Made by a program: the position numbers and the translations under genes
Assembly: GCA_013792075.1 (NCBI GenBank)
Contig: VMSR01000260.1
Span: forward strand, 1 to 58,716
Source: Desulfobacula sp.
Lineage (GTDB): Bacteria > Desulfobacterota > Desulfobacteria > Desulfobacterales > Desulfobacteraceae
Length of the DNA: 58,716 nucleotides
Direction: 5' to 3'
Shown: positions 25,517-33,261 of the stretch, piece after piece
Layout of the letters: every line of letters begins with the position of its first letter
Position numbering within the stretch: position 1 is the stretch's first letter
Notes under the pieces: generated by a model
The model's input: the letters and a program-made list of their open reading frames with translations, nothing else
Databases searched by the model: none
Told to the model about the DNA's origin: nothing

Positions 25517-27385
25517 TCAGGTCATTGTTCGGGTCAAATCAATGCTCAGGGCATAGGCCCCGCCTTCCAGCTTTGCCGTTACCGGGAAAGCGCCTTTTTC
25601 AAATACCTTGAGCATGGTCCGGTTGGAAGATAGAACATCGGCTGTCATGGTGACGGCCCCCCGTTCCTTGGCAAGGCGCGCCAACATCTGGTATAAAAAG
25701 GTGGCAATGCCATGGCCCTGGTATTCTTCATCCACAACAAAGGCAATATCCACAAAGGGTTTGTCCGGGTATTTGGCAATTCTGGCTTCGGCAATAAGGG
25801 TCTGCTGGCCGGGTTCTCCCACAAGTCCCACCACGGACAGCACATCCCGATAGTCCACATTGACGTAGGCCTGCATTTTGGCGTGGGGCATGGTTTTAAT
25901 GGGACTGAAATACCGGTAATAAATGGCCTTGTCTGAAAACCGGTAAAACAGCCTGCGCATATGGTCTTCATCCGAGGGCTTGATGGCCCGGAAATGAACA
26001 TGGAGATCGTTTTTGAACCGGTGCTGGGTGGCAATTTCAGACGGATAAAAATGGGCACTGTCCGCCAGGAACATCTGATCCGGGTAGAGCAGTTTTTCCA
26101 TTTTCCCGCCATCCACAAGCCCGGGCCGGTCTTCGGGATGGGCAATCTCTATCAGGGCCTGGGCCCGTTCCCTCAGGGTCCGGCCCCGAAGGTGGGCCAC
26201 CCCGTGTTCCGTGACCACAAGGTCTACGGATTCCGGGAGGCTGAGCATATCCGGGGAGTCATCCAAAAAGAGCCGGATATTGGGGGTGCCTTCCCGGTTC
26301 CGGCTGGGAAGGGCCACAATGGTATACCCGCCCTGGGAAATTTCAGCCCCGTTGAGGAAATCGGCAATTTGGCCTGGGCCTGCCGAGACATTGGCTGCGC
26401 TGTTGTGCAGGGCCACCCGGCCGGACAGGTCCACCCGGCGGACGGGAAGGATCATGACAAACCTGTGGTTCCGCCCGATTTCCATGGGACTGAACACCTT
26501 GTCAATGCTCTGGAATTCCACCATGGGATTTTTGTCCAGCCAGTGCATGAGTTCTTTGCTGCCAAGGGCATAGGCGGTCAGGGATCTTCCCCTGAACATG
26601 CCTTTTTGGCGGTTGGTCACCGCACCGCTTTTCACCAATTCCATGAGGGCATCCGTGAAAAAAGGCGTATGGATGCCCAGGTTGCGTTTCCGGCACAAAT
26701 ATTTGGGCAGGGCTTCAAAAATAGGGCCAAAGGTAAAGGCCAGGCATGATCCGTCCTCAATGACCGAGGCGATATTCTCGGCTATCCTGTCAAATACGGG
26801 CTCCACCGGGTATCGGGGAAAATAAAAGGGCGGAACCGTGGCTTCAACAAGCATGTGAAAATCGTCTATGTTCACAAAGGTGTCCCCCAGGGTAAAGGGA
26901 ATATCCTCATTGACCTCTCCCACCACAAGGGCAGCCTGGGCCATGGCGCGCCTGGCCACATCGACACCGACTCCCAGGCTGCAATAGCCTGCCTCATTGG
27001 GCGGGGTGATTTGGACAAAGGCCACATCAATGGGAACCTGGCCTTCCTTCATGAGGGCCGGGATGGCGGAAAACCGTGAGGGGATCATGTCCACCTGGCC
27101 TGCGGTAATGGCTTCGGCAGAGACCCAGCCCGAAAAAAAGGTTCTAAGGCGGTAGCGTTTGGATTCCAGGGCCTTGAATGAAATGGCATCCCCGAAACTG
27201 AGCAGCTGGATCAGGGTCAGGTCGTCTAAACGATACCCTTGGGCGGTCATGAGGGCATTGACAAGGGTTCGGGGTTCGGCTGTGCCCGTTCCGATAAAAA
27301 TATGCATACCCGGTTCTATTTTTTTTAACACATCATCCGTGGAAACGGCGTTTTTTTTCCATGGGGGGCTCTTTTTTTTAAACAT
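25517..27385 (-). CDS. Acetyl-CoA hydrolase/transferase fused to a GNAT acetyltransferase
   Basis: 622 residues. Residues 1-430 form a family I CoA-transferase/acetyl-CoA hydrolase ('IFIGTGTAEPRTLVNAL', 'GEVNEDIPFTLGDTFV', 'GAEISQGGYTIVALPSRNREG', 'VTEHGVAHLRGRTLRERAQA'). Residues about 455-622 form a GNAT domain with the acetyl-CoA binding run 'VVDEEYQGHGIATFLYQML'. The fusion could couple CoA-thioester chemistry to acetylation of a protein or metabolite, or the GNAT part could regulate the transferase half. An AAAGG site nine bases before the ATG supports the start. It leads an operon with DsrE, dehydrogenase and LysE genes, divergent from an EamA transporter. Confidence 0.88.
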   Translation of the reverse strand: MFKKKSPPWKKNAVSTDDVLKKIEPGMHIFIGTGTAEPRTLVNALMTAQGYRLDDLTLIQLLSFGDAISFKALESKRYRLRTFFSGWVSAEAITAGQVDMIPSRFSAIPALMKEGQVPIDVAFVQITPPNEAGYCSLGVGVDVARRAMAQAALVVGEVNEDIPFTLGDTFVNIDDFHMLVEATVPPFYFPRYPVEPVFDRIAENIASVIEDGSCLAFTFGPIFEALPKYLCRKRNLGIHTPFFTDALMELVKSGAVTNRQKGMFRGRSLTAYALGSKELMHWLDKNPMVEFQSIDKVFSPMEIGRNHRFVMILPVRRVDLSGRVALHNSAANVSAGPGQIADFLNGAEISQGGYTIVALPSRNREGTPNIRLFLDDSPDMLSLPESVDLVVTEHGVAHLRGRTLRERAQALIEIAHPEDRPGLVDGGKMEKLLYPDQMFLADSAHFYPSEIATQHRFKNDLHVHFRAIKPSDEDHMRRLFYRFSDKAIYYRYFSPIKTMPHAKMQAYVNVDYRDVLSVVGLVGEPGQQTLIAEARIAKYPDKPFVDIAFVVDEEYQGHGIATFLYQMLARLAKERGAVTMTADVLSSNRTMLKVFEKGAFPVTAKLEGGAYALSIDLTRTMT

Positions 27386-27513
27386 ATATAAAGTACCTTT
27401 TTGTGATCAGGTTTGGTTGGTCATAAAATTGATTCAGGCCAAATATTGACAGATTCCGGATTTTCCGTCAATCAAAGGTTTCATTTGTGCTCTTCCGGTG
27501 ATAAACACAATTG

Positions 27514-28377
27514 ATGATGAACTGGTTTGTTTTGACACTTATTTCCAGCGTTGCTCTGAGCCTGAGGGAATTGAGCGTGAAAAGGGCTGGCCCTGGCCTG
27601 TCTTCCGCCTATATGAGCTGGGGGTTAAACTTTTTCATGTTTTTGATGATCCTCGGGATCACCTTTTTGTTTGGCAAGACCGTCCCTGTCACAGACGTAT
27701 TTTTAAAGATTCTGGTATTGGCCGCCATAATGGATGCCGTTGCCACCCTTCTTTATCTTAGCGCCATTAAACACGGAGACCTTTCAAAGACCATTCCCAT
27801 GCTCTGTTTTATTCCGGTGGTCCAATTGTTTGTAACCCCTATACTTGTCCATGAAAATTTGTCCTTCCCCGGGGTGGCGGGGGTTTTGGTGGTTGTGGCG
27901 GGTTCTTATATTTTGAACATCCAGCAGTGGGATGGCTTTTTTTCACCCATTAAAGGGATTGTCCGAAACAAAAGCACCCTGATGATGCTGGCCACCGCCT
28001 GCATCTGGGGGGTAAGTTCCAGTTTCCACAAAATCGGAATCCGCCAGACAAACCCGTTGTTCTGGGGGACCTGCGAAATCGGCCTGATCTCCCTGTTTCT
28101 ATTTCCAATTGCCATGAAGTCCGAGAAAAAGGCCTTTTCTGTTCAAAAAATTAAAAAAACCATTTGGCCGGCCCTTTTTTCCACCTTTACCGTATTGAGC
28201 TATTACATGGCCATTAACCTGGGGCCTGTGGCCTATGTTTCCTCGGTCCGGCGCATGGCTGTTCTATTCTCCGTTGTTATCGGTGTGGTTGTTCTAAAGG
28301 AAAAAGCCCGGACAACCGGGCTTTTGGGGGGGCTTATCATGATCACGGGCAGCGTGATCATCTGTCTGTTCGGTTAG
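27514..28377 (+). CDS. EamA/DMT-superfamily transporter
   Basis: About 287 residues with roughly ten membrane helices arranged as two EamA repeats ('LYLSAIKHGDLSKTIPMLCFIPVVQLF' and 'SYYMAINLGPVAYVSSVRRMAVLFSVVIG'). Such proteins export or import small metabolites; the substrate is unknown. Three consecutive start codons (TTG, ATG, ATG at 27511-27519) make the exact start uncertain and no strong ribosome binding site is seen. It is divergent from the CoA-transferase operon and convergent with the YcaO gene, ending three bases before its stop. Confidence 0.87.
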   Translation: MMNWFVLTLISSVALSLRELSVKRAGPGLSSAYMSWGLNFFMFLMILGITFLFGKTVPVTDVFLKILVLAAIMDAVATLLYLSAIKHGDLSKTIPMLCFIPVVQLFVTPILVHENLSFPGVAGVLVVVAGSYILNIQQWDGFFSPIKGIVRNKSTLMMLATACIWGVSSSFHKIGIRQTNPLFWGTCEIGLISLFLFPIAMKSEKKAFSVQKIKKTIWPALFSTFTVLSYYMAINLGPVAYVSSVRRMAVLFSVVIGVVVLKEKARTTGLLGGLIMITGSVIICLFG

Positions 28378-28380
28378 GGT

Positions 28381-30111
28381 TTATTGCTTTGAAAGCCGTT
28401 GAATATTTTCCCTTGCAAAGGTGATGGATGGATCTATTTTCAGGGCCATTTCATAGTATTTGATGGCAAGGGGTATATCTCCCAGCTCCCGGTAGCTTGA
28501 GCCGATATTGGCATAATTAATGGCCAGGGAGGGGTCTACCTCCATGGCATTTTCAAAATGCCCGATGGCCTTTTCATAGGCCTTTGTCATGAAACAGCAG
28601 ACCCCCATGGTGTTGAACATATCCGGACGCTGGCTGTCAATGGCCAGGCCCCGTTCACAAATGGAAAGGGCCCGGGAATATTGTCCAAGGTCCTTGAGGC
28701 AGGTCCCCATGTGGGAATAGATATCCGGGAGGTTCAGCCGGGCAGGGTTCCTTTCCAGGCAGGCTTCAAATTGGGCCAGGGCGTTGCCATGCTCATAAAG
28801 TGCATTGAACATCAGTCCCTTATAAAAACTGGTATAGTATTGGTCCGGCAGCGCTTTTTCAAGGGCATCCAGCCGGGTCAAAGCCTGTATCGGCTCCAGG
28901 GTTTCCGTGATCAGCCGGGCGGAGAACATTCCCACGCTGGCGGCAACGGCCCGTTCCCTGAAATGGGCACCGGGAATAATGGTATAAAAGGCCGGGACCC
29001 CAAGTCCTTCATGCATGGTGTCAATTGCCAGGATATCAAAATCTCTGTCTGCCAGGGTCTGGATCAGGGTTTCCACTTCCACCCGGATATTGTCGCAGGA
29101 AAGATTGGGAAGATCTGTAATGTCCACCATGGAAGTTGGGTTTGTGATAAAATGGGCGTCCTCAATTCGGGTGAATTTGGGAAGGCCCGAGGCCACATAA
29201 TTGGACCCTGTGTTAAAATCGCCTGCCAGCTGTGCCGTCTCTGTCAGGGCCCGGCTCATGGCCTTCTGGGGGTCCGGTGAAGTACCGGCTGTCCAGACAA
29301 TTTCGCTCATCCCGGGGAAAGTGGCAGGGTCCCAGGCCAGAACCCCAATGGTGGGGATACCGGTATCCAGGGAAAAATCAGTGGCATAGACCTGTATCCC
29401 CTGTTGCTTGTATTTTTCCAGCAGTTCTTTTACAAGGGGATCGGTAAAGGACGAAAGGCGGATGCCGGGAACCGGGCTATTTTCATGACTGACAATGGAG
29501 GAGGTATGGCGCTCCACCAATTCACAGATTCCCTGGCTTAAGGCTTCTTCCGTGCAATTTCCCGCACTGGGTCCATTGAATTCATTGATCATGTAGAACC
29601 AGTTAAAGGGGATGAAAACTTCTTTTTTTTGGGTCAGATTGTATCCTCTTGCCCATTGAAGGGGCAATTGATCAAAAATGGGTTTGACCTTGAGGGCATC
29701 GGTTTGTGTATCGTGGACGGATTTGATGATCTGGGAAAAAGCAAGTCCCTTTTCTCCCAATTCTGCCGGCGTGGCAAAAATGAAGTTTTCTTTTTTATTT
29801 ACAAAGGAAAAAAAACTGAACCGTTCCCCAAGTTCCATGACAGCACTGGCCTCGGATTGCTCCGGGGTGCCGCCTTTCCCCATCTGCTTGTTGGTGCCGG
29901 TCACCCGCCGGGCGTCTGCCCCGCATTCGGAGAAGAAGACCGGGATATCCAGTCTGCCGTTATCAATCCGCCGGGTCTGGCTTAGAATATCCAGGTCCAG
30001 ATCCGCCGTCCGTTCTTTGAACCGTTTGACGGTCTCTCCCGGAGACATGATCTTGTCCTGATCGTAGGTATAGCCTTTCATGGCGTCTTTTAATTGAATT
30101 TCATAACCCAT
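28381..30111 (-). CDS. YcaO-like ATP-dependent protein with C-terminal TPR repeats
   Basis: 576 residues. The YcaO domain (about 60-420) carries the ATP/Mg glutamate clusters 'SEASAVMELGERFS' (86-98) and 'CTEEALSQGICELVER' (186-201) and 'TETAQLAGD'. The C-terminal part (about 425-562) has three to four TPR units ('PDIYSHMGTCLKDLGQYSRA', 'AINYANIGSSYRELGDIPLA'). YcaO enzymes phosphorylate amide backbones to form azolines or thioamides; E. coli YcaO, which also ends in a TPR-like domain, is implicated in S12 methylthiolation with RimO. There is no C-terminal PxPxP and no precursor peptide or cyclodehydratase partner nearby, so a RiPP cluster is unlikely. It follows the MOSC gene by 41 bases; AAGGA lies eight bases before the ATG. 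Confidence 0.88.
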   Translation of the reverse strand: MGYEIQLKDAMKGYTYDQDKIMSPGETVKRFKERTADLDLDILSQTRRIDNGRLDIPVFFSECGADARRVTGTNKQMGKGGTPEQSEASAVMELGERFSFFSFVNKKENFIFATPAELGEKGLAFSQIIKSVHDTQTDALKVKPIFDQLPLQWARGYNLTQKKEVFIPFNWFYMINEFNGPSAGNCTEEALSQGICELVERHTSSIVSHENSPVPGIRLSSFTDPLVKELLEKYKQQGIQVYATDFSLDTGIPTIGVLAWDPATFPGMSEIVWTAGTSPDPQKAMSRALTETAQLAGDFNTGSNYVASGLPKFTRIEDAHFITNPTSMVDITDLPNLSCDNIRVEVETLIQTLADRDFDILAIDTMHEGLGVPAFYTIIPGAHFRERAVAASVGMFSARLITETLEPIQALTRLDALEKALPDQYYTSFYKGLMFNALYEHGNALAQFEACLERNPARLNLPDIYSHMGTCLKDLGQYSRALSICERGLAIDSQRPDMFNTMGVCCFMTKAYEKAIGHFENAMEVDPSLAINYANIGSSYRELGDIPLAIKYYEMALKIDPSITFARENIQRLSKQ

Positions 30112-30152
30112 TGTATTTGTCCTTCTTGGCGTATTTTTTTCTTGTCGGGCAA

Positions 30153-30584
30153 TCAGTTCAGCAATGCAATACTATCGCCTACCCTGATGATGCCCCCTTT
30201 TAGAACCTTTGCAAATACACCTTCTCTGGGCATAATGCAATCCCCTGTACGGTAATAGATGGCACATTTTTTATGACATTCCTTTCCGCTTTGGGTGATT
30301 TCAACCAGGGCATCTTCCCCGAGACTTACCCGTTGTCCTATGGGCAGAGATTTCCAGTCAATGCCGGTGGTGGCCACATTTTCTGCAAAATCCCCAAAAT
30401 TGAGTCTGAACGCTTCGGTGCTCACCTGTTCAATGCTTTCTGCAGACAGGAAACTCAGTTGCCGGTGCCAGTCTCCTGCATGGGCGTCGTCCTTTATACC
30501 GTGGTTTTCAATGAGCTCTGCCTGGTCAACACATTTTTTTATGGTGCCTTTTTTCCTGCTGGTTGCAATGGAGACTATTTTCAC
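30153..30584 (-). CDS. MOSC-domain protein
   Basis: About 143 residues from a GTG at 30584, chosen because AGGA lies about eight bases upstream and 'MKIVSIATSRKKGTIK' is a normal MOSC N terminus. Family blocks: 'HAGDWHRQLSFLSAESI', 'GDFAENVATTGIDW', 'PIGQRVSLGEDALVEIT' and the cysteine-containing 'SGKECHKKCAIY' that in MOSC proteins binds or carries sulfur or molybdenum cofactor. There are four cysteines or histidines within 'ECHKKC...GDC'. It is co-directional with and directly upstream of the YcaO gene; together they could act in sulfur insertion, which is inference. Confidence 0.85.
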   Translation of the reverse strand: MKIVSIATSRKKGTIKKCVDQAELIENHGIKDDAHAGDWHRQLSFLSAESIEQVSTEAFRLNFGDFAENVATTGIDWKSLPIGQRVSLGEDALVEITQSGKECHKKCAIYYRTGDCIMPREGVFAKVLKGGIIRVGDSIALLN

Positions 30585-30664
30585 ATGAAATTTCCTGTAA
30601 ATCATTGATATTATAGTTCGTTGGGGATTTATATCACAATGTAGTATACGATTTCAATAGCTTT

Positions 30665-31393
30665 TTAAAATACCATGGCGTAGACCTGGCCGTTCTCTTT
30701 CCAGACCTGTGCGGTACACCCTTTGGTGGTGGTGGTGAAGCGGCTTCCATCGGATAGTTCAGAATCCAGGTGGTCAATGTCCATGATAAAAAGAGAACCT
30801 GTTTTTCCCTGTTTTTCAATGACAAAGTAGGCCGCCCTGCAGTTGCCCAGGGCACAGAGGCGTCCGCCAACAAGGAAATACCCCTGATCGTCCAGGTTTG
30901 GAAGCACCACATTGAATTTCAGTTCTTTTTTTAATATTTCCAGGGCCTGGTAAAGGGTGGCGGTGTCAAAGGTAATGTGTCTGTTCCCCTTTAAATGATC
31001 CATTACCGCCTGTTCACTGATCTGTTCCAGATTTTTGAAGGAAGGGGGAGCCAGGGAAAAAACAAGGGCTGTCAGCAGAACCAGGGCAGTTATTCCGGCT
31101 ATCCAGCCCGTGTGTTTGAGCCGGGAAAACGGCATGCCCTGTTTGGATGTAAACCGATCAAGGAAAGAGGGTGCTTTTTCCAGGGACAGGCGCCGATCGA
31201 TCTGCGCGGCCAGGTTCGGGGGCATGTCCTTTTCGGTAAACGCAAGGGCAATTGCCTGCTCTGCCTGGGTATCCAGGTCATAAAGCTTTTTGCAGTCCTC
31301 GCAGTCTTCCATGTGGGCTATGGCCCCGGTATTTTCTGGGGCATGGCGGATATCACGGTTCCGCAGCCAGTGGTGAAATGCGTTACACTCCAT
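30665..31393 (-). CDS. Anti-sigma factor with zinc-binding N terminus
   Basis: 242 residues. The cytoplasmic N terminus has His-x3-Cys-x2-Cys ('HMEDCEDC', about 27-34), the ZAS zinc anti-sigma motif. A membrane helix follows at about 94-115 ('TGWIAGITALVLLTALVFSL') and a 125-residue periplasmic domain with two cysteines ('GRLCALGNCRAAYFV') senses the signal. It starts 11 bases inside the ECF sigma factor gene, so the two are translationally coupled. The signal is unknown; the periplasmic cysteine pair might be redox- or envelope-sensitive. No convincing target operon is marked in the window. Confidence 0.85.
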   Translation of the reverse strand: MECNAFHHWLRNRDIRHAPENTGAIAHMEDCEDCKKLYDLDTQAEQAIALAFTEKDMPPNLAAQIDRRLSLEKAPSFLDRFTSKQGMPFSRLKHTGWIAGITALVLLTALVFSLAPPSFKNLEQISEQAVMDHLKGNRHITFDTATLYQALEILKKELKFNVVLPNLDDQGYFLVGGRLCALGNCRAAYFVIEKQGKTGSLFIMDIDHLDSELSDGSRFTTTTKGCTAQVWKENGQVYAMVF

Positions 31394-31967
31394 GTTTTGG
31401 ATACTGCCCCTTAAAATTAATGGTTACTATATTTTTTTTTGTATGGGCCCTTAATAAAGTTGTTTTTATGCCTTCCCTTGCCCGGGTCAACCGGGACATG
31501 ACGGTTCCCATGGGAATATCAAGAACTTCTGCAATCTCCTTGTACAGCATATCCTCCATGTAATAGAGGGCCAATACCTCCCTGTATTTCACGGGAAGCT
31601 TGTCAATGGCTTCGTTAAGTGTTTTGTTTTCAGATTTTTCCAAAAGCATTTCGTCCGCACCCTTTTGCCGGATATGGTTTTTCAAAAATTCAATATAGTC
31701 AGTTTCAGACAGCCGCTGCTGGTTTTTGTTTTTTTGGCAGGTTTTCAGAAAATTGTTTCTCAATATTCGCAACAGCCAGGACTTGCATTTGGACGGCTCC
31801 TTTAGCTGGTGAAATTTTTTAAAAGCCATGAGATAGGTTTCCTGGACAATATCTTCCGCATCAAATACATTGCCCGTATATTTCAGGGCTACGTTGTATA
31901 AAAGTTTCATGTGGGGATACGCCAGTTCTTTAAATCTTGGTTCGGATGCCTTTTTTTTAAATATCAT
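31383..31967 (-). CDS. ECF-type RNA polymerase sigma factor
   Basis: 194 residues. Region 2 is 'MKLLYNVALKYTGNVFDAEDIVQETYLMAFKKFHQL' (split here for length, about 20-55) and region 4 'LPVKYREVLALYYMEDMLYKEIAEVLDIPMGTVMSRLTRARE' about 125-165, the standard sigma-2/sigma-4 pair without region 3. The linker of about 60 residues is Lys/Asn-rich. The downstream overlapping gene is its zinc anti-sigma factor. An AGGA about nine bases before the ATG supports the start. Autoregulated promoters are usual for ECF factors, and the region 31968-32184 would hold one. Confidence 0.92.
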   Translation of the reverse strand: MIFKKKASEPRFKELAYPHMKLLYNVALKYTGNVFDAEDIVQETYLMAFKKFHQLKEPSKCKSWLLRILRNNFLKTCQKNKNQQRLSETDYIEFLKNHIRQKGADEMLLEKSENKTLNEAIDKLPVKYREVLALYYMEDMLYKEIAEVLDIPMGTVMSRLTRAREGIKTTLLRAHTKKNIVTINFKGQYPKHGV

Positions 31968-32011
31968 ATGATCAATTCCTGATTTTGCCCCTTTGTTTCT
32001 TAAAGGTAATC

Positions 32012-32155
32012 AGAATATGGATCAATTCAATTGCTCTGGCTGTTTTCTTTTGCATACCCGGTGTTTTTGCCAAAGACTCCGGATTACGGAAGACCTTTGC
32101 CCGTCTTTATCCTAAGGACAGCCAAGCCGGTTTTTTTATTCCCGTATTTTTTTAG
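32012..32155 (+). pseudogene. Possible remnant of a secreted-protein gene
   Basis: A 46-codon open frame reads 'RIWINSIALAVFFCIPGVFA' followed by a polar stretch 'KDSGLRKTFARLYPKDSQAG', which looks like a signal peptide plus the start of a mature secreted protein. There is no ATG/GTG/TTG start in this frame at a normal place, and the frame stops at 32153 just before a tandem repeat (32162-32189). It is divergent from the ECF sigma factor gene. It may be the 5' scrap of a sigma-regulated gene cut by an element, or a chance frame. Confidence 0.3.
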
Positions 32156-32161
32156 GAAGCC

Positions 32162-32189
32162 TGACCCCATTTATTTGACCCCATTTATT
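32162..32189. repeat. Perfect 2 x 14-bp tandem repeat (TGACCCCATTTATT)
   Basis: Two exact copies of TGACCCCATTTATT are followed by TGATCA. The second copy contains the mutY stop codon (32185-32187, minus strand). The minus-strand reading AATGGGGTCA...GGGGTCAGGC resembles sequences I recall flanking REP-associated tyrosine transposases, so this may be a remnant of such an element; no transposase is in the window. Confidence 0.6.
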
Positions 32190-33261
32190 TGATCAGGGGA
32201 ATAAATTTCAAATTGGCCCGTGGAAAGGCAAATTCATCAATCTGGGAAATGTGGATCCATCGATAATCAATGGGGCCGTTCAGGGTGACCTCCCCTGAAA
32301 CATGGTGGCAGTAAAATACATCCATTTCAATTTTAAAATGGGTATAGGCATGTTTTACCCGGGTCAGGAAAGAATCAATTTTTATCTCAATGCCGGTTTC
32401 CTCCCTGATTTCCCGAATACAGGCAGAGGGGCTGTCCTCTCCCGGTTCACGCTTTCCACCGGGAAACTCCCACAACCCCCCCAAAAGGCCGTCAAGCTTT
32501 CTTCTGGTAATGAGCAATTGCTCGTTTTTCCGGACAATGCCCACGCTGATGGTATGGGTGGGCACGGGTTTGGACGGGATCCGTAAGGGGAATTGGTCAA
32601 GGGTTTGGGTCTTAAGGGCCAGACACTCGCCGGACAAGGGACAGATGTCGCATTTGGGATTGGCGGGTGTGCAGACAAGGGCACCCAATTCCATCATCGC
32701 CTGGTTAAAGGTGCCGGGATCTTTTTTTGCCACAAGAGAATCTGCCGCTGATTGAAAGTGATTGTGGGCCCCCGGCTGGTTCACCGGGTGTTCAAGGCAG
32801 AACAGTCTTGCCAGCACCCGCTTGACATTGCCGTCCACCACGGCATGGCAATGGCCGAAGGCGATACTCTGGACGGCTGCGGCAATATAATTGCCCACTC
32901 CGGGCAGGGCCAGAAACCCGGAGAAGTGGTTTGGAATTTCACCGTTAAGAGTCGTTGTCACCAGGGTGGCGGCCTTGTGAAGGTTTCTGGCCCGGGCATA
33001 ATACCCCAGTCCTTCCCAGGCTTTTAAAACAATTTCAAGATCTACAGCCGCCAGGTCTTTGACCGTGGGAAAGGTGGCCATGAACTTTAAATAATAGGGA
33101 ATAACCGTTTTAACCTGGGTCTGCTGGAGCATGACTTCGGATACCCAGATGGCAAAGGGGTCATCACTTTCCCGCCAGGGCAGTGGGCGGTGGTTGGCCC
33201 CATACCAGGTCATAAGTTTTTCTTGGATACACAGGGTTGTTTTATGGGAGGGTTGTTTCAA
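32185..33261 (-). CDS. mutY: A/G-specific adenine glycosylase MutY
   Basis: About 358 residues. It removes adenine mispaired with 8-oxoguanine. 'PLPWRESDDPFAIWVSEVMLQQTQV' (split, about 25-50) includes the catalytic Glu, 'VVDGNVKRVLARLF' the catalytic Asp, and 'CTPANPKCDICPLSGEC' the C-x6-C-x2-C-x5-C [4Fe-4S] ligands. The C-terminal domain has a complete Nudix signature ('GGKREPGEDS...REIREETGI'), which is degenerate in many MutY proteins. The longest ORF runs far into the transglutaminase gene; the TTG at 33261, with AAAGGA upstream, gives the proper distance to LPWR and overlaps the previous gene by 20 bases. It is the last gene of the pepA operon. Confidence 0.93.
   Translation of the reverse strand: MKQPSHKTTLCIQEKLMTWYGANHRPLPWRESDDPFAIWVSEVMLQQTQVKTVIPYYLKFMATFPTVKDLAAVDLEIVLKAWEGLGYYARARNLHKAATLVTTTLNGEIPNHFSGFLALPGVGNYIAAAVQSIAFGHCHAVVDGNVKRVLARLFCLEHPVNQPGAHNHFQSAADSLVAKKDPGTFNQAMMELGALVCTPANPKCDICPLSGECLALKTQTLDQFPLRIPSKPVPTHTISVGIVRKNEQLLITRRKLDGLLGGLWEFPGGKREPGEDSPSACIREIREETGIEIKIDSFLTRVKHAYTHFKIEMDVFYCHHVSGEVTLNGPIDYRWIHISQIDEFAFPRANLKFIPLIK

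Noticed and set aside
28381-30584. RiPP (azoline/thioamide peptide) gene cluster around YcaO
   Set aside because: No precursor peptide, cyclodehydratase partner, TfuA, dehydrogenase or exporter gene next to it and no PxPxP tail.
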